DNA of 10,568 nucleotides from an uncultured Clostridia bacterium (GTDB lineage: Bacteria; Bacillota; Clostridia; Christensenellales; UBA1242), in contig CAMYXB010000027.1 in NCBI GenBank assembly GCA_947303145.1, positions 1 through 10,568 of the forward strand, in the 5' to 3' direction. The position numbers and the translations under genes are program-made. The notes beneath the pieces were generated by a model that made no database searches, had not been told where the DNA came from, and saw only the letters and a program-made list of their open reading frames with translations. Positions 1-6,205 of the stretch are shown here, one piece after another (positions within the stretch are counted from its first letter, which is position 1; each line of letters starts with the position of its first letter).

Positions 1-50
1 GATTTGAAGGTTTTGCTCTCCTTTTTATGAAAAAAAAATATGTATATATC

Positions 51-944
51 CTAAATTTCGTTTATATCATAGCCAAGAGATGTGAGAATATCTATATTAT
101 TCTTCCAATTTGACTTGACTTTTACAAAAATATTGAGGTTGACCTTCTTGTGAAGCACTTTTTGAATAGTAAGGCGAGCGGTATGGCCGATTTTTTTGAG
201 CATAGAGCCATTGTGCCCCAGTATAATCGCCTTGTGAGTGTCCTTCTCACATATAATGACTATATCTATATCGTCTATTTTATCTCCCTCAGCATATCTC
301 TCTACATATACCGCTATGCCATGAGGAATCTCATCACTAAGCAAAAACAGAGCCTTCTCTCTCACAATCTCCGCCACCAAGAATTTGATGGGCTTGTCGG
401 TGTAATCATCTTCATCAAAGTATCTCTCCTCCATATCTGGAAGATACTTTTCTACCAATGTGACTATGCTATCCACATTCTTGTGTTTGAGAGATGAAAG
501 GGGGACTATCTCGCACTTTTGAGATATCTCCACCATATCAAGCAATGTAGCATATATTTTCTCGCTAGAGATTAGGTCACACTTGGAGAGGGCGACAATG
601 ACTGGAATGGACTGGTGATAGGTGTCGATGAGTTCTCGCTCAAGCCTAGTTATGCCCTTGGTTATATCTACGACAACTATAACGGCACTTACGTCTTCCA
701 CTGCATCTTTTACGCTTCGTTGCATATATTTATCTAGTCCATTAGTTGCAGAATTGATGCCCGGAGTGTCTACGAAGATAATCTGTGACGAAGATGAGTT
801 GTATATACCGAGGATATTGTTTCTAGTGGTCTGAGGACGAGGAGAGACTATGGAGACTTTCTCTCCAATAATAGCATTGACTAGACTACTCTTGCCTGCA
901 TTGGGCTTGCCGATAACAGCCACAAATCCACACTTAATGCTCAT
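51..944 (-). CDS. era: GTPase Era, 30S ribosomal subunit maturation
   Basis: Era is a cytoplasmic GTPase that binds the 3' end of 16S rRNA and assists 30S assembly. The 297-residue product has the normal length and both domains. In the GTPase domain I see the P-loop GKPNAGKSS (12-20), the switch I motif PQTTR (37-41) and DTPG (59-62). The base-recognition motif is SKCD (120-123) where NKxD is usual. The C-terminal KH domain keeps a GxxG loop (GHNG, 243-246) followed by LKKIG. Its ATG overlaps the ybeY stop in an ATGA junction, so the two are translationally coupled. The common Firmicute intervening genes dgkA and cdd are absent. No convincing terminator follows the stop. The identification is secure; only the Asn-to-Ser change in G4 is unusual. 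Confidence 0.97.
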   Translation of the reverse strand: MSIKCGFVAVIGKPNAGKSSLVNAIIGEKVSIVSPRPQTTRNNILGIYNSSSSQIIFVDTPGINSATNGLDKYMQRSVKDAVEDVSAVIVVVDITKGITRLERELIDTYHQSIPVIVALSKCDLISSEKIYATLLDMVEISQKCEIVPLSSLKHKNVDSIVTLVEKYLPDMEERYFDEDDYTDKPIKFLVAEIVREKALFLLSDEIPHGIAVYVERYAEGDKIDDIDIVIICEKDTHKAIILGHNGSMLKKIGHTARLTIQKVLHKKVNLNIFVKVKSNWKNNIDILTSLGYDINEI

Positions 945-1435
945 TTCGCATCTCTAGTTATCTTATATTTTTTGAGCACTGTTTCCTCGAGGGCTCTCAT
1001 GACGACTTGGTCCTCTTCTTTAATGTGGTCATAGCCCAAAAGATGCAGGAACCCATGCAAAACAAGATAACATATCTCTCTTTCGAAAGAATGTCCATAT
1101 TCTTCTGCGTTATGTCTAGCCACATTCTCACAAATAATGATGTCCCCGAGGAACAACAGCCCGCTATCTGGCTCTATGTCGTCTTTGAAATCTTTTATCC
1201 TAAATCTTTGAAGAGGCTTTAGGTTGAGTGTAGGAAAGGACAGGACGTCTGTCTTTTTGTCAATACCACGCTGTTCACGATTGAGCGTGCGTATGGTGTC
1301 CTCATCGACAAAACTGATGTCCACTTTCATCTTCCTTGAGCATACTTTGGAATATCTGCAGGCAGTCTTGATAAGTCTGCCAATTAGTTTTTTGAAATTC
1401 TTTGATAAAGCATAATCGCCTATTTCTATTTTCAT
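941..1435 (-). CDS. ybeY: Endoribonuclease YbeY (rRNA maturation factor)
   Basis: YbeY is a zinc-dependent endoribonuclease needed for 16S rRNA 3' end maturation and ribosome quality control. The 164-residue product has the family signature HGFLHLLGYDH at 127-137, whose three histidines (127, 131, 137) bind the metal. It also has the upstream conserved stretch NREQRGIDKKTDVLSFP (52-68). The length is normal. The gene starts 18 bases after the yqfD stop, with an AAGGAT-type ribosome site about 11 bases before the ATG. Its stop overlaps the era start by 4 bases. The pairing with era is functionally sensible, since both act on the 16S 3' end. phoH and the pgpH/yqfF gene, which often sit between yqfD and ybeY, are missing. 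Confidence 0.96.
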   Translation of the reverse strand: MKIEIGDYALSKNFKKLIGRLIKTACRYSKVCSRKMKVDISFVDEDTIRTLNREQRGIDKKTDVLSFPTLNLKPLQRFRIKDFKDDIEPDSGLLFLGDIIICENVARHNAEEYGHSFEREICYLVLHGFLHLLGYDHIKEEDQVVMRALEETVLKKYKITRDAK

Positions 1436-1453
1436 CTGTATTATTATCCTTTT

Positions 1454-2356
1454 TTATCTACTGAATGTAAATCTCCCAGTAAGTGAAATGGTGTAATAAT
1501 CCACTCCTTCTATACATAATGTAGTGACTATTTCATCTGTAGGAGATATCAAAGTAAGATTTGACAATTTATTATACAACATATTTCTATTTTTTTCAAA
1601 TAAATTATTGTCCTCTTCTTTAACAAATGTGCAAGACAGATTATATCTCGCCACAATCTCTGCTTTCGCTGGTGTGGGAATCTTGTCATTGGTGGGACTA
1701 AAGAGATATGGAGCAATCACTTCCTCACCCGCTATTGTAGTATCTCCTGCATACTTGAGTTTTGTGCCAGAGGTGAGGCTTATCTCCTCTATAATGCAGT
1801 CTATCGGGCAAATAATGGGTGGATAATCATATATGTATGATGAAGTGTCTATTTTTTCACTTATGTTGATAATTAGGCAATTGCCGATAATTATGGCAGA
1901 GGTATAACTGACCAAATCAAAATTTTTCTTGATGAGATGACAAATTTTGTCCATATCCATTTGATTTTTGAGTGTAGGTGTGTGATATCCGTTGTTTTGC
2001 AATAACCCTATTACTTCATCTCTCTTTACATTCTCCAACCCATATATCTTGATGTCGAAAATGAAAAAATGACTAGAAAGCGTCAATGCAAGGATTATAA
2101 TCGCAGTAATGACAAAGGCGATATTTCTTCTCAAAAAGATTTTAATATTTTCCAAATTTGACGGCCTTATTTTGTCCAATTTTATGCCTCTTTCATGGGC
2201 TAATCTTTGAAGTAGTTTACTCTGCGAGGGAGAGATTTCGACTATTACATTCTCTCCGTCCTTTCTATCTATTCTGCAGAAAACTAGACCATTTGATGAT
2301 GAGAAGTTGATAAAACTATCTATGTGCCTGCCAGACAAAAAATATCCTTCCTTCAT
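1454..2356 (-). CDS. yqfD: Sporulation protein YqfD (SpoIV-type membrane protein)
   Basis: This matches the YqfD family, a mother-cell sporulation membrane protein whose exact role is unknown. The 300-residue product has an N-terminal cytoplasmic region, one strong membrane span at about residues 79-100, and then an extracytoplasmic part. That part starts FDIKIYGLENVKRDEVIGLL, which looks like a POTRA-type fold as in FtsQ. A segment near 228-237 (KAEIVARYNL) resembles the family's conserved AxGxVxARxWY element. Its ATG overlaps the yqfC stop by 4 bases, which is the standard yqfC-yqfD pairing and is the main support for the call. It is clearly shorter than the roughly 380-400 residues I recall for Bacillus and Clostridium YqfD. 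The reduction looks spread along the extracytoplasmic part rather than a simple break, because no frameshift is seen. Confidence 0.85.
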   Translation of the reverse strand: MKEGYFLSGRHIDSFINFSSSNGLVFCRIDRKDGENVIVEISPSQSKLLQRLAHERGIKLDKIRPSNLENIKIFLRRNIAFVITAIIILALTLSSHFFIFDIKIYGLENVKRDEVIGLLQNNGYHTPTLKNQMDMDKICHLIKKNFDLVSYTSAIIIGNCLIINISEKIDTSSYIYDYPPIICPIDCIIEEISLTSGTKLKYAGDTTIAGEEVIAPYLFSPTNDKIPTPAKAEIVARYNLSCTFVKEEDNNLFEKNRNMLYNKLSNLTLISPTDEIVTTLCIEGVDYYTISLTGRFTFSR

Positions 2357-2619
2357 CTCTTGCTCTCCACGCCATCTATCTCTCCCACTATCATAAGAGT
2401 GTCACCTGACATATTCTTTATCCTCAGTCCAGCACCAGATATGGCGACTTCTCCCCTTTTTAGCCTCACCTCTATCCTTTCTTGCGAGACAGACACAATA
2501 CGCAAAAAGCCCTCAATATAGACACATTTGTTGGACATATTGATAAGTCTAAAGCCACTATTTAGCAAATCTAGTGACAGACCGCTCATACTATATATTT
2601 CATCTAAAAATGCAAACAT
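2353..2619 (-). CDS. yqfC: Sporulation protein YqfC (YabP/YqfC family)
   Basis: This is a small 88-residue YabP/YqfC-type protein made during sporulation, probably in the mother cell under SigE as in Bacillus. The sequence follows the family pattern: an N-terminal helix (FAFLDEIYSMSGL), then beta-rich segments around CVYIEGFLRIVSVSQERIEV and GEVAISGAGLRIKNM, ending in an IxGEIDGVE-type strand. The length is normal. It overlaps yqfD by 4 bases and was identified partly by that partnership. The start is uncertain in mechanism: the ATG at 2619 fits the family N-terminus, yet the bases before it are almost all A and T with no Shine-Dalgarno match. An internal ATG at 2589 would remove the conserved first helix. 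Confidence 0.85.
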   Translation of the reverse strand: MFAFLDEIYSMSGLSLDLLNSGFRLINMSNKCVYIEGFLRIVSVSQERIEVRLKRGEVAISGAGLRIKNMSGDTLMIVGEIDGVESKR

Positions 2620-2638
2620 AATATAATGTATATGTAGT

Positions 2639-2671
2639 AAAAATAAAAAAAAGAAGAGTGAAACGCCTCTT
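2639..2671 (-). terminator. Rho-independent terminator after nrdR
   Basis: Read on the minus strand, AAGAG and CTCTT flank an 8-base loop (arms at 2667-2671 and 2654-2658) and are followed at once by CTTTTTTTTATTTTT. The stem is only 5 base pairs, perhaps extended by a bulged inner pair, but the T tract is strong. It lies about 45 bases past the nrdR stop and about 20 bases before yqfC. It should therefore separate nrdR from the yqfC operon. Confidence 0.55.
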
Positions 2672-2717
2672 ATTGAGTAATAATGACAATGATGACAATA
2701 GCAATAAAGTAATAAAT

Positions 2718-3164
2718 TTAATTGACTGAATTGAGAAAGTCTATAAATGTGGTGATATCCTTGAATCTCCTATACACTGCGGCAAATCTCACGTAGGATA
2801 TTTCGTCCAGTTTCTTGAGGTTTTCCATAACCATTTCGCCGATAACACTGCTCCTGACCTCTTGGTCAAGGGAATTGCTTATCTCTCTCTCGATATTGGA
2901 CACTATCTCATCTATCTGTGACATACTGACTGGTCTCTTCTCACAAGACTTGATGATGCCTCTTTTAATCTTCTGTGGGTCGAAAGCTTGACGAGAGCCA
3001 TCATTCTTGATGACAAGAATGGGAGTGCTCTCCACCATTTCATATGTAGTAAATCTCCTGCCACAACTGGTGCATTCTCTCCTACGTCTTATGGAATTGT
3101 TCTCATCTACTGAGCGAGAGTCGATGACCTTGCTGTCCTCTCCTGAACAATAAATACACTTCAT
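2718..3164 (-). CDS. nrdR: Transcriptional repressor NrdR
   Basis: NrdR is a zinc- and nucleotide-binding repressor that shuts off ribonucleotide reductase genes when dATP is high. The 148-residue product has the expected zinc ribbon with Cys3, Cys6, Cys31 and Cys34, including the basic RRRREC and CGRRFTTYE motifs. An ATP-cone domain follows at about 49-139 (VIKNDGSRQAFDPQKIKRGI onward). The end, YVRFAAVYRRFKDI, is typical of the family. A purine-rich GGAAGAAGG site sits just upstream of the ATG. It has its own SigA-type promoter and a terminator, so it is a single-gene unit. Its position beside the sigE/sigG/ylmC cluster agrees with Clostridia. No target operon is present in this window. Confidence 0.97.
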   Translation of the reverse strand: MKCIYCSGEDSKVIDSRSVDENNSIRRRRECTSCGRRFTTYEMVESTPILVIKNDGSRQAFDPQKIKRGIIKSCEKRPVSMSQIDEIVSNIEREISNSLDQEVRSSVIGEMVMENLKKLDEISYVRFAAVYRRFKDITTFIDFLNSVN

Positions 3165-3186
3165 TTCCTTCTTCCTCTATAATAGT

Positions 3187-3216
3187 AGTATAGGGGATAT
3201 GAGATTGTCATGTCAA
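3187..3216 (-). promoter_or_regulatory. SigA-type promoter of nrdR
   Basis: On the minus strand TTGACA (3211-3216) is separated by 18 bases from TATACT (3187-3192). The -35 element is perfect and the -10 element has one mismatch. The -35 box begins 2 bases after the ylmC stop codon. The predicted start falls near 3180, just ahead of the GGAAGAAGG ribosome site. This implies housekeeping expression of nrdR, independent of ylmC. Confidence 0.65.
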
Positions 3217-3217
3217 A

Positions 3218-3544
3218 TCATTTTTCCTCCACGCCTACAACTTCATCTCCCACTCCCGCATCAAAAACTCTAATGGGGGAGCCTTTTTTATTCTTCTTGG
3301 TGACATTCTCCACCACTTCTACCAAAATGACGTCCTCGCCTATCTTACAGATACTGCTAGAGGGAATGAATAGTTCCTCACAACGCTTGAATAGATTGAA
3401 CACAGACTTACTCCCTGGCACGACATATCCTAAGATGCAGTTTTTTTTGAGGTCAATCACCACATCGCAGATATTGCCAAGCAATTTTCCACTGAGGACA
3501 TTGATAACTTCCTTATTCCTAAGTTCTGTAAAAGTGGTCTCCAT
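3218..3544 (-). CDS. ylmC: YlmC/YmxH family sporulation protein (PRC-barrel)
   Basis: This is a small PRC-barrel protein of the sporulation-associated YlmC/YmxH family, with no defined biochemical role. The N-terminus has the family pattern: FTELRNKEVINVLSGKLLG (5-23), an IDLKK turn, LGYVVPG, then EELFIPSSSICKIGEDVILV (56-75). At 108 residues it is longer than the usual 80-90. The extra length is a charged tail (KKNKKGSP, then an acidic end) not expected in the family. The ATG at 3544 is preceded by a weak AGGT site. In Bacillus and Clostridia this gene lies just downstream of sigG on the same strand; here sigG points the other way, so ylmC must have its own promoter in the 110-base gap. I could not find a clear one. 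Confidence 0.85.
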   Translation of the reverse strand: METTFTELRNKEVINVLSGKLLGNICDVVIDLKKNCILGYVVPGSKSVFNLFKRCEELFIPSSSICKIGEDVILVEVVENVTKKNKKGSPIRVFDAGVGDEVVGVEEK

Positions 3545-3607
3545 ATTTTACCTATATTCCATTTATGTCAAAATATTACATATTTCGCACAAATAAATTG
3601 ATGTCAT

Positions 3608-3636
3608 GAATAATTTGGTTCATTTTGGGCAATCTA
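3608..3636 (+). promoter_or_regulatory. Candidate SigF/SigG-type promoter of sigG
   Basis: GAATA (3608-3612) is followed after 17 bases by CAATCTA (3630-3636). The known SigG pattern is GMATR, about 18 bases, CATNMTA, so the -35 is exact and the -10 has one mismatch. The overlapping GGGCAATCTA (3627-3636) also approximates the SigF -10 pattern. Bacillus sigG is transcribed by SigF and then by SigG itself, which fits. The leader would be short, since the GAGGTG ribosome site is at 3645-3650. This is an inference from a pattern match. Confidence 0.45.
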
Positions 3637-3654
3637 TTGGAAATGAGGTGACAT

Positions 3655-4428
3655 ATGGCTCAAAGAGTGGATATATGCGGAATCAAGACATCACAACTCC
3701 CCAAGATAAAAGCTGAAGAAGTGGCTGGGCTAATGCAAAGGGTGAAAAGTGGTGATGACGAGGCAAGGCAACTATTCCTCTTCTCCAATATGCGACTAGT
3801 TCTAAGTGTAGTCAAAAGATTTGCCACTAAAAAAGACAACGTAGACGACATCTTTCAAGTGGGTTTCGTGGGACTTATCAAAGCTATGGACAACTTTGAC
3901 GAAAACTTCAATGTAAAATTCTCCACCTATGCTGTGCCCATGATTATAGGGGAGATAAGAAGATTTATGCGAGATAGTTCATCTGTAAGAGTGAGCAGGA
4001 GCATGAGAGATGTGGCATACAAGGCCCTGCAAGCACGAGATAGACTAGCTGTCAACTCACCTGTAGACCCCAATATTGACGAAATCGCCACAGAGGCAGG
4101 ACTGGATATGCGAGATGTGCTGTGTGCTCTTGACGCCATAGCCGAACCAATATCTCTGTATGAGCCTGTATACAATGATAACAATGAAACTGTAATGGTG
4201 ATGGACCAAATAGGTGACAAGAATAGTAGTGGCGAAGATTTTATCGAAAAAGTCACGCTTAAAGAGGCATTAAATAGATTGAGCGGGAGGGAAAAGGAAA
4301 TATTATTCCTCAGATATTTCGCTGGAAAGACACAGGTGGAGATATCTAATGAGGTGGGCATATCTCAGGCACAGGTGAGCAGGCTAGAAAAATGTGCTCT
4401 TGAGCGGATAAAGAAAGACTTTGAATAA
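3655..4428 (+). CDS. sigG: RNA polymerase sporulation sigma factor SigG
   Basis: SigG directs late transcription in the forespore after engulfment. The 257-residue product closely follows Bacillus SigG. It has the N-terminal VDICGIKTSQLP segment (5-16) specific to this sigma, region 2 with FQVGFVGLIKAMDNFD (67-82) and VKFSTYAVPMIIGEIRR (87-103), region 3 with VRVSRSMRDVAYKALQ (111-126), and the SLYEPVYND and VMDQI stretches. The region 4 helix-turn-helix is at about 224-246 (GKTQVEISNEVGISQAQVSR). The start is fixed by GAGGTG four bases before the ATG. It is the only complete plus-strand gene here and converges on sigE, with 3 bases between stops and no terminator. In known spore formers sigG follows sigE on the same strand, so it appears inverted. 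Confidence 0.97.
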   Translation: MAQRVDICGIKTSQLPKIKAEEVAGLMQRVKSGDDEARQLFLFSNMRLVLSVVKRFATKKDNVDDIFQVGFVGLIKAMDNFDENFNVKFSTYAVPMIIGEIRRFMRDSSSVRVSRSMRDVAYKALQARDRLAVNSPVDPNIDEIATEAGLDMRDVLCALDAIAEPISLYEPVYNDNNETVMVMDQIGDKNSSGEDFIEKVTLKEALNRLSGREKEILFLRYFAGKTQVEISNEVGISQAQVSRLEKCALERIKKDFE

Positions 4429-4431
4429 ATT

Positions 4432-5154
4432 TTAGCCCAGTCTAGCTAAATCTTTTTTCAATCTAAACAATATTTTCTTCTCTATTCTAGAGATATAACT
4501 CTGTGAGATGCCCATGAGGTCTGCCACTTCTTTCTGCGTGTATTCCTCATTTCCACCGAGTCCAAATCTAAGTGACATAATGTGCCTCTCCCTTGGATTG
4601 AGCCTAGAGAGAGCCACACCAAGCAATTTTTGCTCGCTATCCCTCTCCATATCACTCCCCACTGCACTATCTTCACTCTCTAGAACGTCTGCAAGCAATA
4701 ATTCGTTGCCATTCTTGTCAAAGGATAATGGCTCATCTAGGCTAACCTCGTGTCCATGCTTATTCTTCTTTCGGATAAACATCAAAATCTCATTCTCTAT
4801 GCAACGTGAGGCATAAGTGGCCAGTTTTATCTTCTTGTCAACATCAAAAGACTGCACTGCCTTAATAAGCCCTATGGCTCCCACAGAAATGAGGTCATCG
4901 AGGTCACAGCCAGTGCTATCGAACTTCTTGGCAATATACACCACAAGGCGAAGATTGTGCTCAATAAGGCTACTCTTGGCACTCTCGTCATTATCTTTTA
5001 GTCTACTAAGCAGCTCTTCTTCCTCATCTACAGACAATGCCATGGGCAATATCTCCTTAGAGGATACATATGCCACTATTTTTTCATATTCAATAAGCAC
5101 ATCTTTTGAAAAAATCTTGCGAAAAAGAACCAATATTTTTTGTCCCAAACTCAT
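4432..5154 (-). CDS. sigE: Pro-SigE, mother-cell sporulation sigma factor
   Basis: SigE is the first mother-cell sporulation sigma factor. It is made as an inactive precursor that SpoIIGA cleaves. The 240-residue product has the size of pro-SigE. An amphipathic, membrane-associating pro-sequence (SLGQKILVLFRKIFSKDVLI, 2-21) is followed by the core. Region 2 includes HNLRLVVYIAKKFD (66-79), DLDDLISVGAIGLIKAVQSFD and ATYASRCIENEILMFIR. Region 4 includes LNPRERHIMSLRFGLGG (185-201) and a helix-turn-helix QKEVADLMGISQSYISRIEK (207-226). AGAGGAG lies 6 bases before the ATG. The cleavage-side segment reads VAYVSSKEILPMALS (28-42), whereas relatives have a very conserved YYIGGSEALPPPLS. It is separated from spoIIGA by 136 bases and may have its own promoter. 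Confidence 0.96.
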   Translation of the reverse strand: MSLGQKILVLFRKIFSKDVLIEYEKIVAYVSSKEILPMALSVDEEEELLSRLKDNDESAKSSLIEHNLRLVVYIAKKFDSTGCDLDDLISVGAIGLIKAVQSFDVDKKIKLATYASRCIENEILMFIRKKNKHGHEVSLDEPLSFDKNGNELLLADVLESEDSAVGSDMERDSEQKLLGVALSRLNPRERHIMSLRFGLGGNEEYTQKEVADLMGISQSYISRIEKKILFRLKKDLARLG

Positions 5155-5236
5155 CTCAATCTCCTCTAAAAAGAACTATGATACAATATATATTAAGGCG
5201 AAATATCCTCTTATGAATGAAAAGAATATATATTTA

Positions 5237-5243
5237 TGTCGAA
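5237..5243. promoter_or_regulatory. Candidate Spo0A box upstream of sigE
   Basis: TGTCGAA on the plus strand is an exact match to the core of the Spo0A binding site (consensus TTTGTCRAAA; surrounding bases here are ATGTCGAAGA). It sits about 85 bases before the sigE ATG, in the 136-base non-coding gap after spoIIGA. Spo0A controls the spoIIG operon in Bacillus and Clostridia. A 7-base match can arise by chance: the same core occurs at 6425-6431 inside ftsZ. Confidence 0.38.
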
Positions 5244-5290
5244 GATATAACTATATGATTTAGTATAAATTTATAATATTTCTGTGCCAA

Positions 5291-6097
5291 TTATAGAATG
5301 AGCGGGCTTAAAAGGGCGTGGTGATTGCCGACAAAATGAGATGTGAGAGACAAGCCCACGAGAGCCTCTATTTTGACAGGTCTTCCCTGCTTTATAATAT
5401 AAATCTCGTCCACTTTGGTGACGAAGATTTCAGTTGATGAATTTACTCCATTTATATGTATATATCTTCCATTTAATTTATTCTTAATAGAGCGAGAGAG
5501 ATAGTCCACTATGGATATATCTAGCAATTTAGAGAATGTATCGAAGTCGAGGATAACTATTGGGCTTGAGGTTAGAGTGTCGACTGCTAGATTGCCACTA
5601 TCAAGGTAGGCCTTGATGGTGAGAGTGTGTTTTCCTTGTCTCAATTTGATATAATAACTGAATTGACTTATTGTGCGAGAATAATAAAATCTGTGGATAA
5701 CTCTCTGTATTAAAATTGAAATAATAAATATAAAAATCATGGCAACTAGCGGAGAAATGGAAACAGAGAAAAGAATTTGCATGGCAGATACTGCCCCACC
5801 CATTAAAAATGTAAATGAAACAAAAACTATGTAAAAGATAAGTATATCTTTGAAGAAAAATCTCTCGGTGCAAATAATGGAGACGGCTATGCCTATGAGC
5901 AATTTAATAAAAATAAGGAAAACATGGTGTATATCTAAAATAGACAACAATATGCTACAGGTGAGTGCAAGCACGCTCCCCGCCATCTTTTGCCAAAAAC
6001 CTATCCTACTCTGTGTCATACAAAGTGTAAGAGTGATAAGTAAATAATCTATTATTAGTGACGAAAAAATGACGTCCTCTATGTAAACATATTGCAT
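5291..6097 (-). CDS. spoIIGA: Sigma-E processing protease SpoIIGA
   Basis: SpoIIGA is the sporulation-septum aspartic protease that removes the SigE pro-sequence. The 268-residue product (Bacillus about 309) has about five hydrophobic spans in residues 9-133, then a cytoplasmic protease domain. The catalytic motif is LDSGN at 165-169, with Asp166 as the active residue, followed by the hydrophobic PIVILDF strand. The end ALLSPLIL matches the family's ALLHPxL-type C-terminus. It immediately precedes its substrate gene sigE. A terminator separates it from ftsZ, so it is transcribed independently. The ATG at 6097 aligns with the Bacillus N-terminus (YVYIEDVIF against KIYLDVIW). The ribosome site before it is poor (GAGAG, only 1-2 bases away). 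Confidence 0.93.
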   Translation of the reverse strand: MQYVYIEDVIFSSLIIDYLLITLTLCMTQSRIGFWQKMAGSVLALTCSILLSILDIHHVFLIFIKLLIGIAVSIICTERFFFKDILIFYIVFVSFTFLMGGAVSAMQILFSVSISPLVAMIFIFIISILIQRVIHRFYYSRTISQFSYYIKLRQGKHTLTIKAYLDSGNLAVDTLTSSPIVILDFDTFSKLLDISIVDYLSRSIKNKLNGRYIHINGVNSSTEIFVTKVDEIYIIKQGRPVKIEALVGLSLTSHFVGNHHALLSPLIL

Positions 6098-6103
6098 ACT
6101 CTC

Positions 6104-6150
6104 ATTGTAAAGAAGTCAAATAAAATATGCAACGGAGAATAAAACTACAA
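6104..6150 (-). promoter_or_regulatory. Candidate SigA-type promoters of spoIIGA
   Basis: Two overlapping possibilities are visible on the minus strand. TTGCAT (6127-6132), 17 bases, TACAAT (6104-6109) is the better match, but its -10 ends only 6 bases before the ATG, giving a leaderless message. TTGTAG (6145-6150), 17 bases, TATTTT (6122-6127) would leave a leader of about 16-18 bases but is a weaker match. No Spo0A box is evident here. One of them is probably used because the ftsZ terminator lies just upstream. Confidence 0.35.
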
Positions 6151-6188
6151 AATAAATAAAAATGACTACTTGTGTTGAAAGTAGTCAT
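6149..6188 (-). terminator. Rho-independent terminator after ftsZ
   Basis: On the minus strand a perfect 9-base-pair stem, ATGACTACT with AGTAGTCAT (6180-6188 and 6162-6170), encloses a 9-base loop. It is followed by TTTTTATTTATTT (6149-6161). It begins 17 bases past the ftsZ stop and ends the ftsA-ftsZ transcript before spoIIGA. Confidence 0.85.
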
Positions 6189-6205
6189 ATAGATATTTGT
6201 TTAGA

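Noticed and set aside
1..50. AAAAGGAGAG (minus strand, 16-25) after era, as a ribosome site for a next gene such as recO, or a terminator made from AAGG/CCTT.
   Set aside because: No ATG, GTG or TTG follows within the remaining 15 bases, and the possible stem is only 4-5 pairs. The window ends too soon to decide.
2683..2700. Tandem 9-mers ATGACAATG and ATGACAATA after nrdR.
   Set aside because: Two short imperfect copies in AT-rich spacer do not support a functional repeat.
5264..5275. Palindrome TATAAATTTATA after spoIIGA as a terminator.
   Set aside because: The stem has no G or C and no T tract follows, so it is unlikely to terminate.
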